DNA of 64,000 nt from Streptomyces sp. CB01580 (lineage in GTDB: Bacteria; Actinomycetota; Actinomycetes; Streptomycetales; Streptomycetaceae). Below the pieces are notes generated by a model, which saw only the letters and a list, made by a program, of their open reading frames with translations, ran no database searches and was not told the DNA's origin. Of the stretch, positions 53,195 through 61,997 are shown piece after piece; position 1 is the first letter of the stretch; the number at the start of each line of letters is the position of its first letter. Where the stretch lies: positions 124,001-188,000 of the forward strand of contig NZ_LIXJ01000011.1 of NCBI RefSeq assembly GCF_001905795.1, in the 5' to 3' direction. The position numbers and the translations under genes were made by a program.

Positions 53195-53331
53195 GTCAAA
53201 CGAACGGTGTAACTCGGTTTGCTGGAGTTAGAGGTCGCGCGGATAGGTGTGGTTAGGGACCCCGGCAGCAGAACGGGCACAAGTCCTGGTGATCATGGAG
53301 TTGCGACGCTCTGTGATCACTGGGGAGACTT

Positions 53332-53640
53332 GTGCCCGCGCTTCCATCATGGCTGACAGAGCCGCCCTGGGGCCAATTCACAGCCCTGCTGCCGAGCGGC
53401 CGGAGTACCACCCGGATCATCCGCTCGGCTGCCACCGTCGGCGCATCAGTGACCGGGGCATCGTCGACAAGCTCCTGCAACTGCTTCGCTTCGGCTGCTC
53501 TTACGAGGCGATCGCCGACACAATCTGCTCGGCCACCACGATCCGCAGCCGTCGTGCCGAGTGGATACGCCTGGGCGTGTTCGCCCGGCTCAAGCAGATA
53601 GCGCTGGACGGCGTTGTCACGTTGGCTGACCGGTCTGGGA
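53332..53640 (+). pseudogene. IS5-family (IS1647-like) transposase N-terminal fragment
   Basis: GTG 53332 opens VPALPSWLTEPPWGQFTALL; after a 1-base shift the sequence is RPEYHPDHPLGCHRRRISDR, IVDKLLQLLRFGCSYEAIAD, IRSRRAEWIRLGVFARLKQI. It ends near 53620. Confidence 0.65.
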
Positions 53641-53807
53641 TGATCTTGGAGTTGATCGTGCCGGGGAGGAGTCCGCGCCGGCGCCCGGAAGTGCGGCCGC
53701 CGTCCCGCGTGGGCCGTGATGAACTCCCAGGCGTCCCGATGACACAGCACCGTCGCCGACGACACCCGGGCCGCCTCCCGCAGCAGCGCCCTGTGCGCCT
53801 CGGTCAC
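53620..53807 (-). pseudogene. Short unknown N-terminal fragment between two IS5 pieces
   Basis: Minus-strand frame MTEAHRALLREAARVSSATV then CHRDAWEFITAHAGRRPHFR. It looks like a genuine N-terminus, but no family is recognised, and it ends at the IS5 fragment on its left. Confidence 0.35.
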
Positions 53808-53840
53808 CTTGACCGCCTCTGGCTCCGCGGCCGCGCTCCT

Positions 53841-54338
53841 TCAAGCGGAGCCTGTGCCGTCGCCGGACGCGTCGCCGCTCTTCCCGCTCGGGGGCGCTTC
53901 CCTCTCCTTGCCCGTTCTGTCCCGTCTCGCTGCCCCCTTTTGCCGGGCCTGTTCCTCCTCCGCGGCAGCTTCCACCAGGGCATCCATGACCTCCTTGTCG
54001 ACGCGCATCCCGGCGGCGTCGTGGTGACCGCGGACGGTAGTGGAGTCCACGCTGACCAGGGACAAGTCCGCCTTCCTCTGCCGGGCGGCCTCGGCAATCA
54101 GACCTTCCAGAAGGGCGGTGAAGACGCCGACGTTCCGCCAGACCCGGAAGCGTCCGTAGACGGTGGCCCAGGGCCCGAACTCGCTCGGCATCTCACGCCA
54201 CTGGGCACCGGACCGGAACCGCCAGATCACCCCCTCGAACTGATCCCGCAGTCGTTCGGGGTACGGGCCGTACTCGCCGATCGGCAGATACGGCTCGATC
54301 AACTTCCAATGCTCATCAGTGAGTTGCCTGCGTGTCAC
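53841..54338 (-). pseudogene. IS5-family transposase OrfA
   Basis: 165 codons: RQLTDEHWKLIEPYLPIGEY, FEGVIWRFRSGAQWREMPSE, FGPWATVYGRFRVWRNVGVF, LSLVSVDSTTVRGHHDAAGM with the first catalytic Asp. OrfB, normally reached by -1 frameshifting, is missing because another fragment begins at 53807. The OrfA reading frame itself is intact. Confidence 0.75.
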
Positions 54339-54353
54339 AACCCTCGTTCCTAC

Positions 54354-54378
54354 CGGATCCGCCCTCCCGGCGGATCCG
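54354..54378. terminator. Perfect GC hairpin
   Basis: CGGATCCGCC, five bases, GGCGGATCCG (arms 54354-54363 and 54369-54378). It lies upstream of the IS5 OrfA start. It could be part of the IS end or a terminator for convergent transcription. Confidence 0.55.
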
Positions 54379-54522
54379 CATCGGCAAGATTGATCACGAC
54401 ATCACACAGACCCTAATTGGCATATATTGCGGTTACTTACGCCCATGGTTGCCGTACGGGTTCTCCGTGAAGCAGTCGTAGCTGATCTTCATCAAATTCG
54501 GGCGGCCTGCACGTAAGCACAG

Positions 54523-54996
54523 TTAGTTGACGTCGACGTCGTCGAAGAGCGCGAGCATCCGGGTCAGGACGTGCACGCACGCATCCACGTCGGCGCCGGT
54601 GAGGTCGCCGCCCACCTGCCGCAAGGCCGCGTGCTCGCGGGCGTGCACCGCTGTGATGGCCGCCGTGCCGTCGGCGGTCAGTCGGATGAGTGAGGACCGC
54701 TGGTGGGCGGGGTTGGGGGTGGCCTCGACCAGGTGCTGCGCGGCGGCATCGTTGACCATGCGCTGCACGAACTGCCGACTGAGTGTCTGGGAGCGGCCGA
54801 GCTGAGGGACGGTCATCGGTCCGTGCTGGTGCAGCAGATCCAGGACGGCGCGCACGCCGACCGACAGCCCCTCGATCGGCTGGGCCTGTTCCACCTTGCG
54901 GTGCACCCGCCGGTACAGCGGCCCCACCAGGGCGAACACCTCCGTCAGTCGGTCGGCGAGCTCGTCGGGCATCAGAGGGGTGTCGGTGTTTGTCAT
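54523..54996 (-). CDS. MarR-family regulator
   Basis: 157 residues from ATG 54996. Core: VRAVLDLLHQHGPMTVPQLG, RSQTLSRQFVQRMVNDAAAQ, wing NPAHQRSSLIRLTADG, and a helical dimerisation C-terminus. It is divergent from an alpha/beta hydrolase gene; two repeated dyads fill the 57-base gap, so it very likely represses itself and the hydrolase. Confidence 0.87.
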   Translation of the reverse strand: MTNTDTPLMPDELADRLTEVFALVGPLYRRVHRKVEQAQPIEGLSVGVRAVLDLLHQHGPMTVPQLGRSQTLSRQFVQRMVNDAAAQHLVEATPNPAHQRSSLIRLTADGTAAITAVHAREHAALRQVGGDLTGADVDACVHVLTRMLALFDDVDVN

Positions 54997-55006
54997 TCCC
55001 CAAGGA

Positions 55007-55054
55007 TGACACCTCGGTTGCCAACTTTCGAGGAAGATGACACCTTGGTTGTCA
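55007..55054. promoter_or_regulatory. Two direct copies of a MarR operator
   Basis: TGACACCTCGGTTGCCA (55007-55023) and TGACACCTTGGTTGTCA (55038-55054) are near-identical dyads (TGACA/TGTCA arms) with centres 31 bp apart, about three helical turns. The second overlaps the hydrolase ATG. Confidence 0.7.
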
Positions 55055-55887
55055 TGCCTGCTTTCGCTGAGCGCTCCGAGATGCATTCGTTCACGACCTC
55101 CGACGGCTCCCTCGCCTACCACGACGCCGGCCAGGGGCAGCCACTGGTGCTGCTCCACGCCGGGTTCTTCGACCACGAGATGTGGGACGATCAGACACGG
55201 GCGTTCGCCCCGCACTACCGGGTCGTCGCACCTGACGCCCGTGGACACGGAGCCTCCTCGAACGCGACCCGGCCGTTCCGCCCGGCCGACGACCTGGCAG
55301 CGCTCCTGCGTCATCTCGATGCCGGGCCGGCGGTGCTCGTCGGGGTCTCGATGGGCGGGGGCACCGCGGTTGATACCGCGCTCGAGCACCCCGAGCTGGT
55401 TCGCGCGGTGGTCGTCAGCGGTGTGGGGACCAGTGAACCGTACTTCGAGGATGCCTGGAGCCTGGAGGTTCTGGGGGAGCAGAACGATGCGCTGGCCGCC
55501 GGAGACATCGAGGGCTGGCTGAACGGGCACGTGCGCTTCGCGGCAGGCCCGCACCGCTCGCCCGGTGACGTCGACGCGTACGTGGCGAACTGCCTGCGCG
55601 CGATGGCATCCCGGACGATCTCCAAGCACATGGTCGGCGAACCAGACCATCGCGTACCGGTTCCGCAGACCTGGCGGCGTGCGGCATCCATCGACGTTCC
55701 CGTCCTGGCGATCAACGGTGCCCTCGACGTGAGCGACCACATCGCGATGGCCGAGCGCCTGGTTCACACAGTCCCCAACGGCCGCGCCGTGTCCGTGGAG
55801 AACGCCGCGCACTTCCCCAACATGGAGGACCCGGCCGGGTTCAACGTTCTCCTGGCCGAGTTCCTCGAAGCCCTTCCGCATCACTGA
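55054..55887 (+). CDS. Alpha/beta hydrolase
   Basis: 277 residues from ATG 55054 (MHSFTTSDGS at 55081 is an alternative). HAGFFDHEMWDDQTRAFAPH is the oxyanion HG-like region; nucleophile elbow LVGVSMGGGTAVDTALEHPE; acid strand VLAINGALDVSDHIAMAERL; catalytic His in ENAAHFPNMEDP. Small-molecule esterase or lactonase activity is likely. Controlled by the divergent MarR. Confidence 0.85.
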   Translation: MPAFAERSEMHSFTTSDGSLAYHDAGQGQPLVLLHAGFFDHEMWDDQTRAFAPHYRVVAPDARGHGASSNATRPFRPADDLAALLRHLDAGPAVLVGVSMGGGTAVDTALEHPELVRAVVVSGVGTSEPYFEDAWSLEVLGEQNDALAAGDIEGWLNGHVRFAAGPHRSPGDVDAYVANCLRAMASRTISKHMVGEPDHRVPVPQTWRRAASIDVPVLAINGALDVSDHIAMAERLVHTVPNGRAVSVENAAHFPNMEDPAGFNVLLAEFLEALPHH

Positions 55888-55894
55888 CTTCGGC

Positions 55895-56540
55895 TCATCG
55901 GGGTGCGGTTGGGGCATCGATGGCCAGGCCGGTTCCGGATAAAGAACCGTTGAGGGGGTCGGGCCGGTACTGGAGTCGTGTGAGCCGGTTACGCACGAGG
56001 ATCTCAAGGCGGTCGAGGGCGACGACGGCGAGGTTGGCCAGGCTACGTCTGACGTGTGCCCATACCCCCTCGACCGGGTTGAGGTCGGGGGAGTGGGCAG
56101 GCAACAGGAACAGCGTCAGCCACTTACGCTCGGCGATCAACTCACGCATCGCCTGGGAGACGTGGGTGTTCAGCCGGTCCCAGACCAGCACAATGGGTGC
56201 CTTGAGCAATTGGTGGGCGCCGTCGAGAAAACCGATGAAGTCGCGCTTGCCCATGCTGCGGTGTTTGTCCTTGTCTGCAGGGTGGGTGCGCAGGCAGTGG
56301 TACAGCCGGGTGCGCGAGCCGGGCCGCATTGCGATCAGCCGGCCCGGCCACCGACAGCCGTCCCGAACGCCGCCCGCTGACCGTCACCCGCGGCGTGTTG
56401 CCGCGTCGGCCCCAGGTGCGTCCGTTGGGCGGCCTTCGGGTGAAGCCTGCTTCGTCCTCGAAGCAGACGTAGCCTCTGCAGGCCGCCCGGCCCGCTGCCC
56501 CCAGGCCCCCCTGCCACCGTCCGGTCCGGGCCGGGCAAGC
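55895..56540 (-). pseudogene. IS630-type transposase, truncated and frameshifted
   Basis: N-terminal frame YVCFEDEAGFTRRPPNGRTW (first catalytic Asp) and GNTPRVTVSGRRSGRLSVAG, then after a 1-base insertion near 56340 LIVLVWDRLNTHVSQAMREL-type sequence (IVLVWDRLNTHVSQAMRELI) and LPAHSPDLNPVEGVWAHVRR (DDE). The C-terminus is complete with stop at 55895. The HTH part is missing. Confidence 0.75.
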
Positions 56541-56679
56541 CCAGACCATCGACGTCTTCATCACCGGCCCCCGCATCGCCAAGGGCGAGAGGCAGCGGCT
56601 CGTCCCCGAACGCGACCGTGCCCTGCGGGTCGTCGCCGAGATCGACGCCGTCACCTCCGTCCTCGCAGGGAGGAGCTGA
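56536..56679 (+). pseudogene. C-terminal tail of a Tn554-type integrase/transposase
   Basis: QTIDVFITGPRIAKGERQRL then VPERDRALRVVAEIDAVTSV, ending at TGA 56677-56679, matches the ends of large recombinases that precede a small coiled-coil gene in Tn554-like actinobacterial elements. The catalytic domain is lost. Confidence 0.5.
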
Positions 56680-56681
56680 CC

Positions 56682-57158
56682 GTGGCCCGCCTCACCGAAG
56701 CGGACAAGGCCCGTAACGAGGCCGCGATCCGGGCCGCCATGGACCGCGTCCTGGTCGGCAACCTCCCGCCCGGCGGCAAAGTCGACCTGAAGACCCTTGC
56801 CACTACTGCCGACGTCACCCGCACCGGCTTCTACCCGAAGAAGAGCCGCGACGCCACTCCCAGGCCCGGGACTTACCAGCACCTCGCCGAGGAGTTCGAA
56901 CAGCGGCTGCAGGAACTCCGGGCCGCCGGAGAGATCGTCGACCCGCGGGACGCCCGGGTCGACCGGCTCAAGAAGCAGGTCGACGAGCTGAAGGAGCGGG
57001 TCGTCATCCGAGATGAGCAGCCGGCCGAGCTGACCGAGTCCAAGGCCCTGGAGATCTCCCAGCCGGCTGCCCAGTACGACGAGATCAAGCGCCTGCGCAC
57101 GCAGGTCGCCGAGCACTCGCCCGTACGTTCCGTACCGAATGCGCGCGACCGTCCCTGA
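56682..57158 (+). CDS. Tn554-like accessory (TnpC-type) coiled-coil protein
   Basis: 158 residues from GTG 56682 with AGGGAGGAG upstream; starts two bases after the recombinase tail's stop. N-terminal helix-turn-helix-like part (DLKTLATTADVTRTGFYPKK), then a long coiled coil (VDRLKKQVDELKERVVIRDE; EISQPAAQYDEIKRLRTQVA). In intact elements such proteins assist the recombinase. Orphan here, but the frame is intact. Confidence 0.6.
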   Translation: MARLTEADKARNEAAIRAAMDRVLVGNLPPGGKVDLKTLATTADVTRTGFYPKKSRDATPRPGTYQHLAEEFEQRLQELRAAGEIVDPRDARVDRLKKQVDELKERVVIRDEQPAELTESKALEISQPAAQYDEIKRLRTQVAEHSPVRSVPNARDRP

Positions 57159-57611
57159 CGGCCTCTGTGCGGCCACGGGAGGGCGCCGACGCGGGCGGCG
57201 AGGGCGCGGAGCTCGGGTGGTCGCCAGCGCCGTACGTTCCGTGCCGGCAGCATGGCGAGAGGAAGCCGCGTGATGGATACAGCCGGCCGCGACGAGGCGT
57301 CGGCCCTTGGCTCCCTACGGCCAGTTCGAGCCCGTGTCACCGGGCCGGACAGCGGCACCGGCCTCGAACCGGTGCACCGGCTCGCCCAGCAGGAACCCGG
57401 AGACGCCAGCGACACAGCGACGGAGCACCAGCGCCCGCAGGTTCGGGACGCAAAGCCCGACGCGTGATCCGTGCCCGGATCGGCACGCACCTGACGCTGC
57501 CCAGCCAACTGCCGCTTCTTCGGGGTGATGAGGACAAGCACGGATGCGGACGGCCAAGGCGTTGTGGGCGTAGTTCGCCGCGCTGTTGCCGGTCCGGTGA
57601 CAGGGTGGTGT
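57159..57611. other. No recognisable gene
   Basis: Contains a repeated CGTACGTTCCGT word (57122, 57231) and no clear coding sequence. Some frames stay open on the minus strand but are not recognised. Confidence 0.3.
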
Positions 57612-58163
57612 TCAACCTGTGTGTCCGCGGGCGGGCGCCGCGAGCCCGGTCAGGTCCCACACCCGTACTGTCTTGTCGTTGCTGCCGGTGACGGCGACGG
57701 GCCGACCGTCCAGCAGGGTCGTTGCCGCTCCCCAGACCATGCCCTTGTGGCCTTCCGAGGGTTCGCCGATTGGCCGGCCGGTGACCGGGTCCCAAATCCG
57801 TACCGTCCCGTCCCCGCTGCCGACCAGGGACGGCTCGCCCACATGTTGGCCCGTGGCCAGGTCCCACATCTGTATGAGATGGCTCCCGCCTCCAGATATG
57901 GCGACGGGACGACCACTGACCAGGGCTGTCGCCACCGACCATACTTCGCCATTGCAGATGAGACCCTTGTGGCCGACCAGGGGTCCACCCACAGGTCGGC
58001 CATCGCTGAGGTCCCAGATACGGACCGTCTCGTCGTGGCTGCCGGTGACGGCGACGGGTCGGCCGTCCACCACGGCTGTCGCCAGCGACCAGATGCCGTG
58101 TTCGTGGCCGGTCAGGGTGGATCGGAGTCGAGTGGTCGTATCAGCACGCGCGTTGCCGGACAT
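57612..58163 (-). pseudogene. WD40-repeat fragment
   Basis: 183-codon frame (ATG 58163 possible): TGHEHGIWSLATAVVDGRPV AVTGSHDETVRIWDL, a second blade AVWSVATALVSGRPVAISGG, GDGTVRIWDPVTGRP and TGSNDKTVRVWDL. Four blades are visible; a full propeller needs seven, and the upstream part is replaced by IS5 debris. The truncated protein could still be expressed. Confidence 0.6.
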
Positions 58164-58186
58164 GAATGACACGATAGAGGTGCCAC

Positions 58187-58500
58187 TCATGCAGCTGGCC
58201 GCGGTCGTCCATGTCCAGCAGACCGGCCTTGCACGGTTCGACCAGGAGGGCATCGTGAAGGCGGGGCCAGATGCCGGCGCCGGTCCGGTCCCGCGACGGC
58301 GCCAGGCCGTCACACCGCTGCACCGACCTGTTCGGCCGGAACTTCCCGCCGGCTCACGCTCTTGCACAGCACGTAGACGATGCCCCGCAACGCAGCCCGG
58401 TCATCCGCCGGCAACCGTCCGGGATACCGATGCCGCCGAGGCGGACGGGCAGGAAACGACGGGGCTACACGTTCCCACAGGTCGTCAGTGTCGGCGTACG
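58187..58500 (-). pseudogene. IS5-family transposase remnant
   Basis: Three frames give DLWERVAPSFPARPPRRHRY, RLPADDRAALRGIVYVLCKS, VSRREVPAEQVG and GIWPRLHDALLVEPCKAGLL. These are consecutive parts of the IS5 N-terminal region with several frameshifts. Confidence 0.65.
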
Positions 58501-58627
58501 ACCTCAGCTCCTCAGCTCCCCAATCGCGTACGAATGAACGTCCCCAGCTGTATCGCCCCCCGCCTGGCGGCGCCCGCGCACCGAGGGCGACCTCGCATCA
58601 GGCCCTGGTCCCGGCCCAATACGGCCC

Positions 58628-59119
58628 TCAGGAGCCCTCCACGAAGCGCGCACCCGGCCCGGGCGTACGGCAGATGTCTTCCGGGGTGAGGTGGCTGTGC
58701 CCAGCAGTGCACTCGAGGACGATCCTGACGGGCTCGTCGCATGGGCTCGCACCGTGGACGGGCCGGTGGCGGACGATGACCGACGGCCCCTGCGGGTCGG
58801 CAAAGTACGTGTCGCCCCATTCCAGGAGCGCCACGAGCGTGGGTCGCAACGCGCGGCCCTGCTCGGTGAGCTCGTAGGCGAAGCGCTGCCGATCTCCGGG
58901 TTCCTGATACGGCACGCGGCGCATTACTCCCGCGGCCATCAAGGTGTCGAGCCGAGTCGCCAGGAGATTTCTGGCGATCCCGAGGCGGGAGTGGAACTCC
59001 CCGAACCGGCTCGCGCCGTCCAGCGCTTCACGCACGATCAGTAGCGACCAGCGCTCCCCTACTACTGAGAGGGCGCGTGCCACCGAGCAGTTCCCTGGGT
59101 CGATTCGCCGTGTCTCCAT
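58628..59119 (-). CDS. HxlR-family transcriptional regulator
   Basis: 163 residues. DPGNCSVARALSVVGERWSL LIVREALDG is the family signature (Cys plus winged helix), followed by SRLGIARNLLATRLDTLMAA and a C-terminal extension with two His and a Cys (IVLECTAGHSHLTPEDIC). The divergent neighbour is a tautomerase gene and the gap contains two matching palindromes, so it is likely autoregulated and controls the tautomerase. Confidence 0.88.
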   Translation of the reverse strand: METRRIDPGNCSVARALSVVGERWSLLIVREALDGASRFGEFHSRLGIARNLLATRLDTLMAAGVMRRVPYQEPGDRQRFAYELTEQGRALRPTLVALLEWGDTYFADPQGPSVIVRHRPVHGASPCDEPVRIVLECTAGHSHLTPEDICRTPGPGARFVEGS

Positions 59120-59136
59120 GGGACGAGTGTAACGAC

Positions 59137-59159
59137 CTGAGTTTACAAGCTGAACTTAG
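59137..59159. promoter_or_regulatory. HxlR operator 1
   Basis: CTGAGTT, nine bases, AACTTAG: a 7-bp dyad with one mismatch. A second copy is centred 40 bp away in the same divergent gap. Confidence 0.75.
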
Positions 59160-59176
59160 CCCGCATAGACTTCGGC

Positions 59177-59199
59177 CTGAGTTGAAGAACTAAACTCAG
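59177..59199. promoter_or_regulatory. HxlR operator 2
   Basis: CTGAGTT, nine bases, AACTCAG: a perfect 7-bp dyad. It ends immediately before the AAGGAGG ribosome site of the tautomerase gene. Confidence 0.8.
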
Positions 59200-59212
59200 A
59201 AGGAGGTCGACC

Positions 59213-59710
59213 ATGCCCATGCTCGACGTGTACATCCCCGCAGGTGCTCTCCAGCCGGACGCCGAGGCGGCGTTGCTGAATCGAATCACCGAGATCCTCA
59301 TCCGCAACGAGGGATTCGACCCCGCCGACCCGGTGAGCCGTTCCGTCTCCTGGCTCTGGCTGCACCGACCGGCCGGCGTCTACGTCGGCGGAGAACTCGT
59401 GGACGCACCTCGCTACAAGATCGTCCCGTCCGTCCCCGAGGGCCAGCTCGATGAGCAGAAGCGTGCGAGCGTCATCGCCGAGGTCACCGAGGCGATCCTC
59501 GATGCCGAAAACGGTGCCTGGCCGCGTGAGGCCGGCCGGATCTGGGTGTTTCCTACCGAGATCCCCGAGGGCCACTGGGGCGGCTGGGGCCAGATCAGGC
59601 CGCTCGCGACGATCCTCGCCCGGCTCAGCGGCGGCGACACCAAGCGGGCCCGTACGCTCGCGCGTGAGCGGATCGCTGCCAGCCGAGCCGAACACACCCG
59701 CCTGCCCTGA
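59213..59710 (+). CDS. Tautomerase-family protein
   Basis: 165 residues from ATG 59213 behind AAGGAGG. The mature N-terminus would be Pro2 (MPMLDVYIPAG), the catalytic residue of the 4-oxalocrotonate tautomerase superfamily. SVSWLWLHRPAGVYVGGELV, VIAEVTEAILDAENG and RIWVFPTEIPEGHWGGWGQI follow. Two fused tautomerase-like halves fit its length. It may act on unsaturated keto acids or aldehydes; control by HxlR suggests an aldehyde- or quinone-responsive role. Confidence 0.82.
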   Translation: MPMLDVYIPAGALQPDAEAALLNRITEILIRNEGFDPADPVSRSVSWLWLHRPAGVYVGGELVDAPRYKIVPSVPEGQLDEQKRASVIAEVTEAILDAENGAWPREAGRIWVFPTEIPEGHWGGWGQIRPLATILARLSGGDTKRARTLARERIAASRAEHTRLP

Positions 59711-59807
59711 TGAGCGGTGAACGAACCGGGGAACGAAGCGGTCGGTAACACAGCCGGGTAGAGCCACCCCCTCCATTGCGAATCGGCTTCCGGCAGGGCA
59801 GCCAGGT

Positions 59808-60110
59808 ATGCGGCTCCCCGCCGACCAGAAGCGGGCGGAACGGGAACGTGAAGCCACAGCCGCAGCCGCAGCCGCAGCCGCCGCTGACGCGGCCCGTCGG
59901 GCCGCACCGTGCGAGGACTGCGGGCGGCAGCGGTCGGCCGGGCTCTGCGAGGCGTGCTGCCGCGGTGAGCGGCCGGCACGGTCGCAGCCAACGCGGGCTC
60001 CCGACCGCGGCCCGGGACGGCGCGTCGATCCGCAGGGGGCCCGGGCCGCCGCCGTCGCCTCCCACACGTCGACCGAGACCTCCACCACGGCGTCCGCCCT
60101 CGCGTTGATC
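59808..60110 (+). pseudogene. Zinc-ribbon hypothetical protein fragment
   Basis: KRAEREREATAAAA, then CEDCGRQRSAGLCEACCRGE (two CxxC pairs). A CAGCCG hexanucleotide repeat (four copies, 59857-59880) encodes an Ala tract. It resembles a zinc-ribbon protein of streptomycete integrative elements; both ends appear cut. Confidence 0.45.
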
Positions 60111-60111
60111 C

Positions 60112-60520
60112 ATCGGGCTCATCTCGTTGCCGGTCGCGCTGTACACCGCCACCGGCAGCCACACGATCCGCTTCCACCGGCTCCAGCGCGGCACCGCCGA
60201 CCGGGTTCGCAACCGCCGCGTCAACGAGCGCACCGGCGGCGAGGTCGACCTCGGCGACATCGTCAAGGACTACGACACCGGCAGCGAGTACGTGATCGTC
60301 GAACCGGGCGAACTCGACGACATCGCGCCCGGCCGGTCCAAGGCCATCGAGGTCCAGGGGTTCGTCGACCTCGACGCGGTCGACCCGATCTTGATCGGCA
60401 GTGTGTCCGGGGTGCCTGTTGATTTCGTTCCCGACGATCTGTTGGAGCGGGTGGCTCCGCTTTTGCCACCCGTTCCCGAGCGGCGTCGCCGCCACCCCGG
60501 ACGGCTGCGTGAACCGGAGA
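60112..60520 (+). pseudogene. Ku N-terminal remnant fused to an IS5 transposase fragment
   Basis: GLISLPVALYTATGSHTIRF HRLQRGTADRVRNRRVNERT and YVIVEPGELDDIAPGRSKAI EVQGFVDLDAVDPI form the N-terminal beta-barrel of a bacterial Ku (NHEJ) protein. At about 60408 the same frame changes to VPDDLLERVAPLLPPVPERR RRHPGRLREPERR, an IS5 N-terminus. The Ku protein is clearly not functional. Confidence 0.72.
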
Positions 60521-60696
60521 GGAGGGTAGGCAAGGGCGGACCGGAGGAGATCTGCGCGACCTTCCCGATCGCCCGGGGCGAGAGGCCGGCAGAGGTCGGT
60601 GGTGTCGAACAGGGCTTCCACAGCGAGTCGCTGGCGTGGCCGGTCGTCGGCTGAGCCGGCCAGTGGCCCCTCGCGCCCCGTGCGCGGGCGGCCGGA

Positions 60697-61344
60697 TCAG
60701 CAGGCGGAGGCCCCGGTCGGGGTCTGCAGGTCGTATCGGACGATGCTCGCGTTCTCCTTGAACGAGATCCCCACGTTCCCGATGGCGCCGTTCCCCTCGT
60801 ACTGCGACCAGCTGATGGTCTTGACGTCGCCGGGCCCCACCTGCCTGCCGAGCGACATGACCATCAGACGCCCGGTGCACGAAGAGGCGGAACTGCCGCC
60901 GCCGGAGGGCGGGTTCACCTCGACCAGCGCTGAGCCGTCAACGGTGAATTGCTGTTGGTCGACCGTCTCCACCGTGTAGCCCTGCTTCGGCTTCGCCCCG
61001 TCCATGACGGTGGTGAAGGAGACGTCGAAATAGCCGACGTGGACGGTCACGGGCTCACAGAGCTTCGGCGGCCCGCCGAACTCGATGGGCAGGTAGCCAG
61101 TCACGCTGCGCCCACGCAGATTGCTGTCCAGCCAGTCCTTGTCACCCCGGACACAGGAAGGTGTGGGGGACGGAGGCGCCGCGGGGGTGGCAGCGACGGA
61201 GGACGGCGGACTCGCCGACGTGGACGAGGAGGCGCCCGGGGCGGCGGCGTCGCCGCTGCCGCAGCCGGAGAGGCTGAGTGTTCCCGCCAGGACGGCGAGC
61301 AGGGCGATGACCCGTAACGGTGATGGTCCTGCCTGGTCTGTCAC
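60697..61344 (-). CDS. Lipoprotein of unknown function
   Basis: 215 residues from GTG 61344. Signal peptide with lipobox LSLSGC, then an Ala/Ser/Pro-rich linker of 40 residues, and a beta-rich domain (VTVHVGYFDVSFTTVMDGAK; SSCTGRLMVMSLGRQVGPGD; NVGISFKENASIVRYDLQTP). Two Cys pairs may be bonded. Predicted to be extracellular and membrane-anchored. No named family is recognised. Confidence 0.65.
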   Translation of the reverse strand: MTDQAGPSPLRVIALLAVLAGTLSLSGCGSGDAAAPGASSSTSASPPSSVAATPAAPPSPTPSCVRGDKDWLDSNLRGRSVTGYLPIEFGGPPKLCEPVTVHVGYFDVSFTTVMDGAKPKQGYTVETVDQQQFTVDGSALVEVNPPSGGGSSASSCTGRLMVMSLGRQVGPGDVKTISWSQYEGNGAIGNVGISFKENASIVRYDLQTPTGASAC

Positions 61345-61469
61345 CGGGCCATGCTGACCGACCGGCACAGGCGAGTCAACAGGGCCCACGCCCCCGGCCG
61401 GCCCGGCTGCGGGGCGGCGGCCCGAACCACTGCCCCGCCACCTCACTTTCCTGCCGTACCTGGCCCTAC

Positions 61470-61690
61470 GGCGGTCTCGGCCGGGTCGGGCTGTGCGACA
61501 GGTGCGCCGTCATCGAACGTGATGCGTACTGTGTGCTGGGTTCCTCTGCCGACGTATCGAGTGCATCGGCGAACCTGTTGTACGCGGTGGCCGCCAGGGC
61601 CCAGTCGGCGGTGAGGAACTCGGCCTGGTCGTGGGTGTCCGACAGGGCGAGCAGGAGCGCGATCAGCGACCGCGGGACAACGCGACACGC
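61470..61690 (-). pseudogene. Hypothetical protein fragment
   Basis: Minus-strand frame PRSLIALLLALSDTHDQAEF then LTADWALAATAYNRFADALD. Good codon bias, but no start signal or family. Confidence 0.4.
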
Positions 61691-61858
61691 ACGCGCCCGG
61701 CCCTGATGTCGTCGACGTTCGGCGGGGGTACGGAAGTGTGTCTGATTGGTGCTCAGTCCGGTGAAGCACTCTCATGTGTCGCGGTGGCACACAAGCTCCG
61801 CCAGGTCGACACCGGTCAGGAATCGACTGCATCGACGTTTCCTACTGAAAGCGAAAGA

Positions 61859-61895
61859 GCCCTGCCCCCGGCATTGCAGCTTCCGGGGTCAGGGC
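61859..61895 (-). terminator. Terminator of the ricin-type lectin gene
   Basis: 13-bp arms GCCCTGCCCCCGG and CCGGGGTCAGGGC (one mismatch) with an 11-base loop. On the minus strand it is followed by TCTTTCGCTTTC and lies about 100 bases after the lectin stop. Confidence 0.75.
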
Positions 61896-61997
61896 TTTCC
61901 AGTGCCGCAGAGGGGCAGCGGGAGCAGCGTGCAGGGGTCAGCCTGACCAACGAGCCGAAGCACGTCCACGTCGGCCAGGCACCTCGCTGAAGCGAGG

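Noticed and set aside
59857..59880. Microsatellite as a regulatory repeat
   Set aside because: The CAGCCG repeat lies in a coding remnant and simply encodes an alanine tract.
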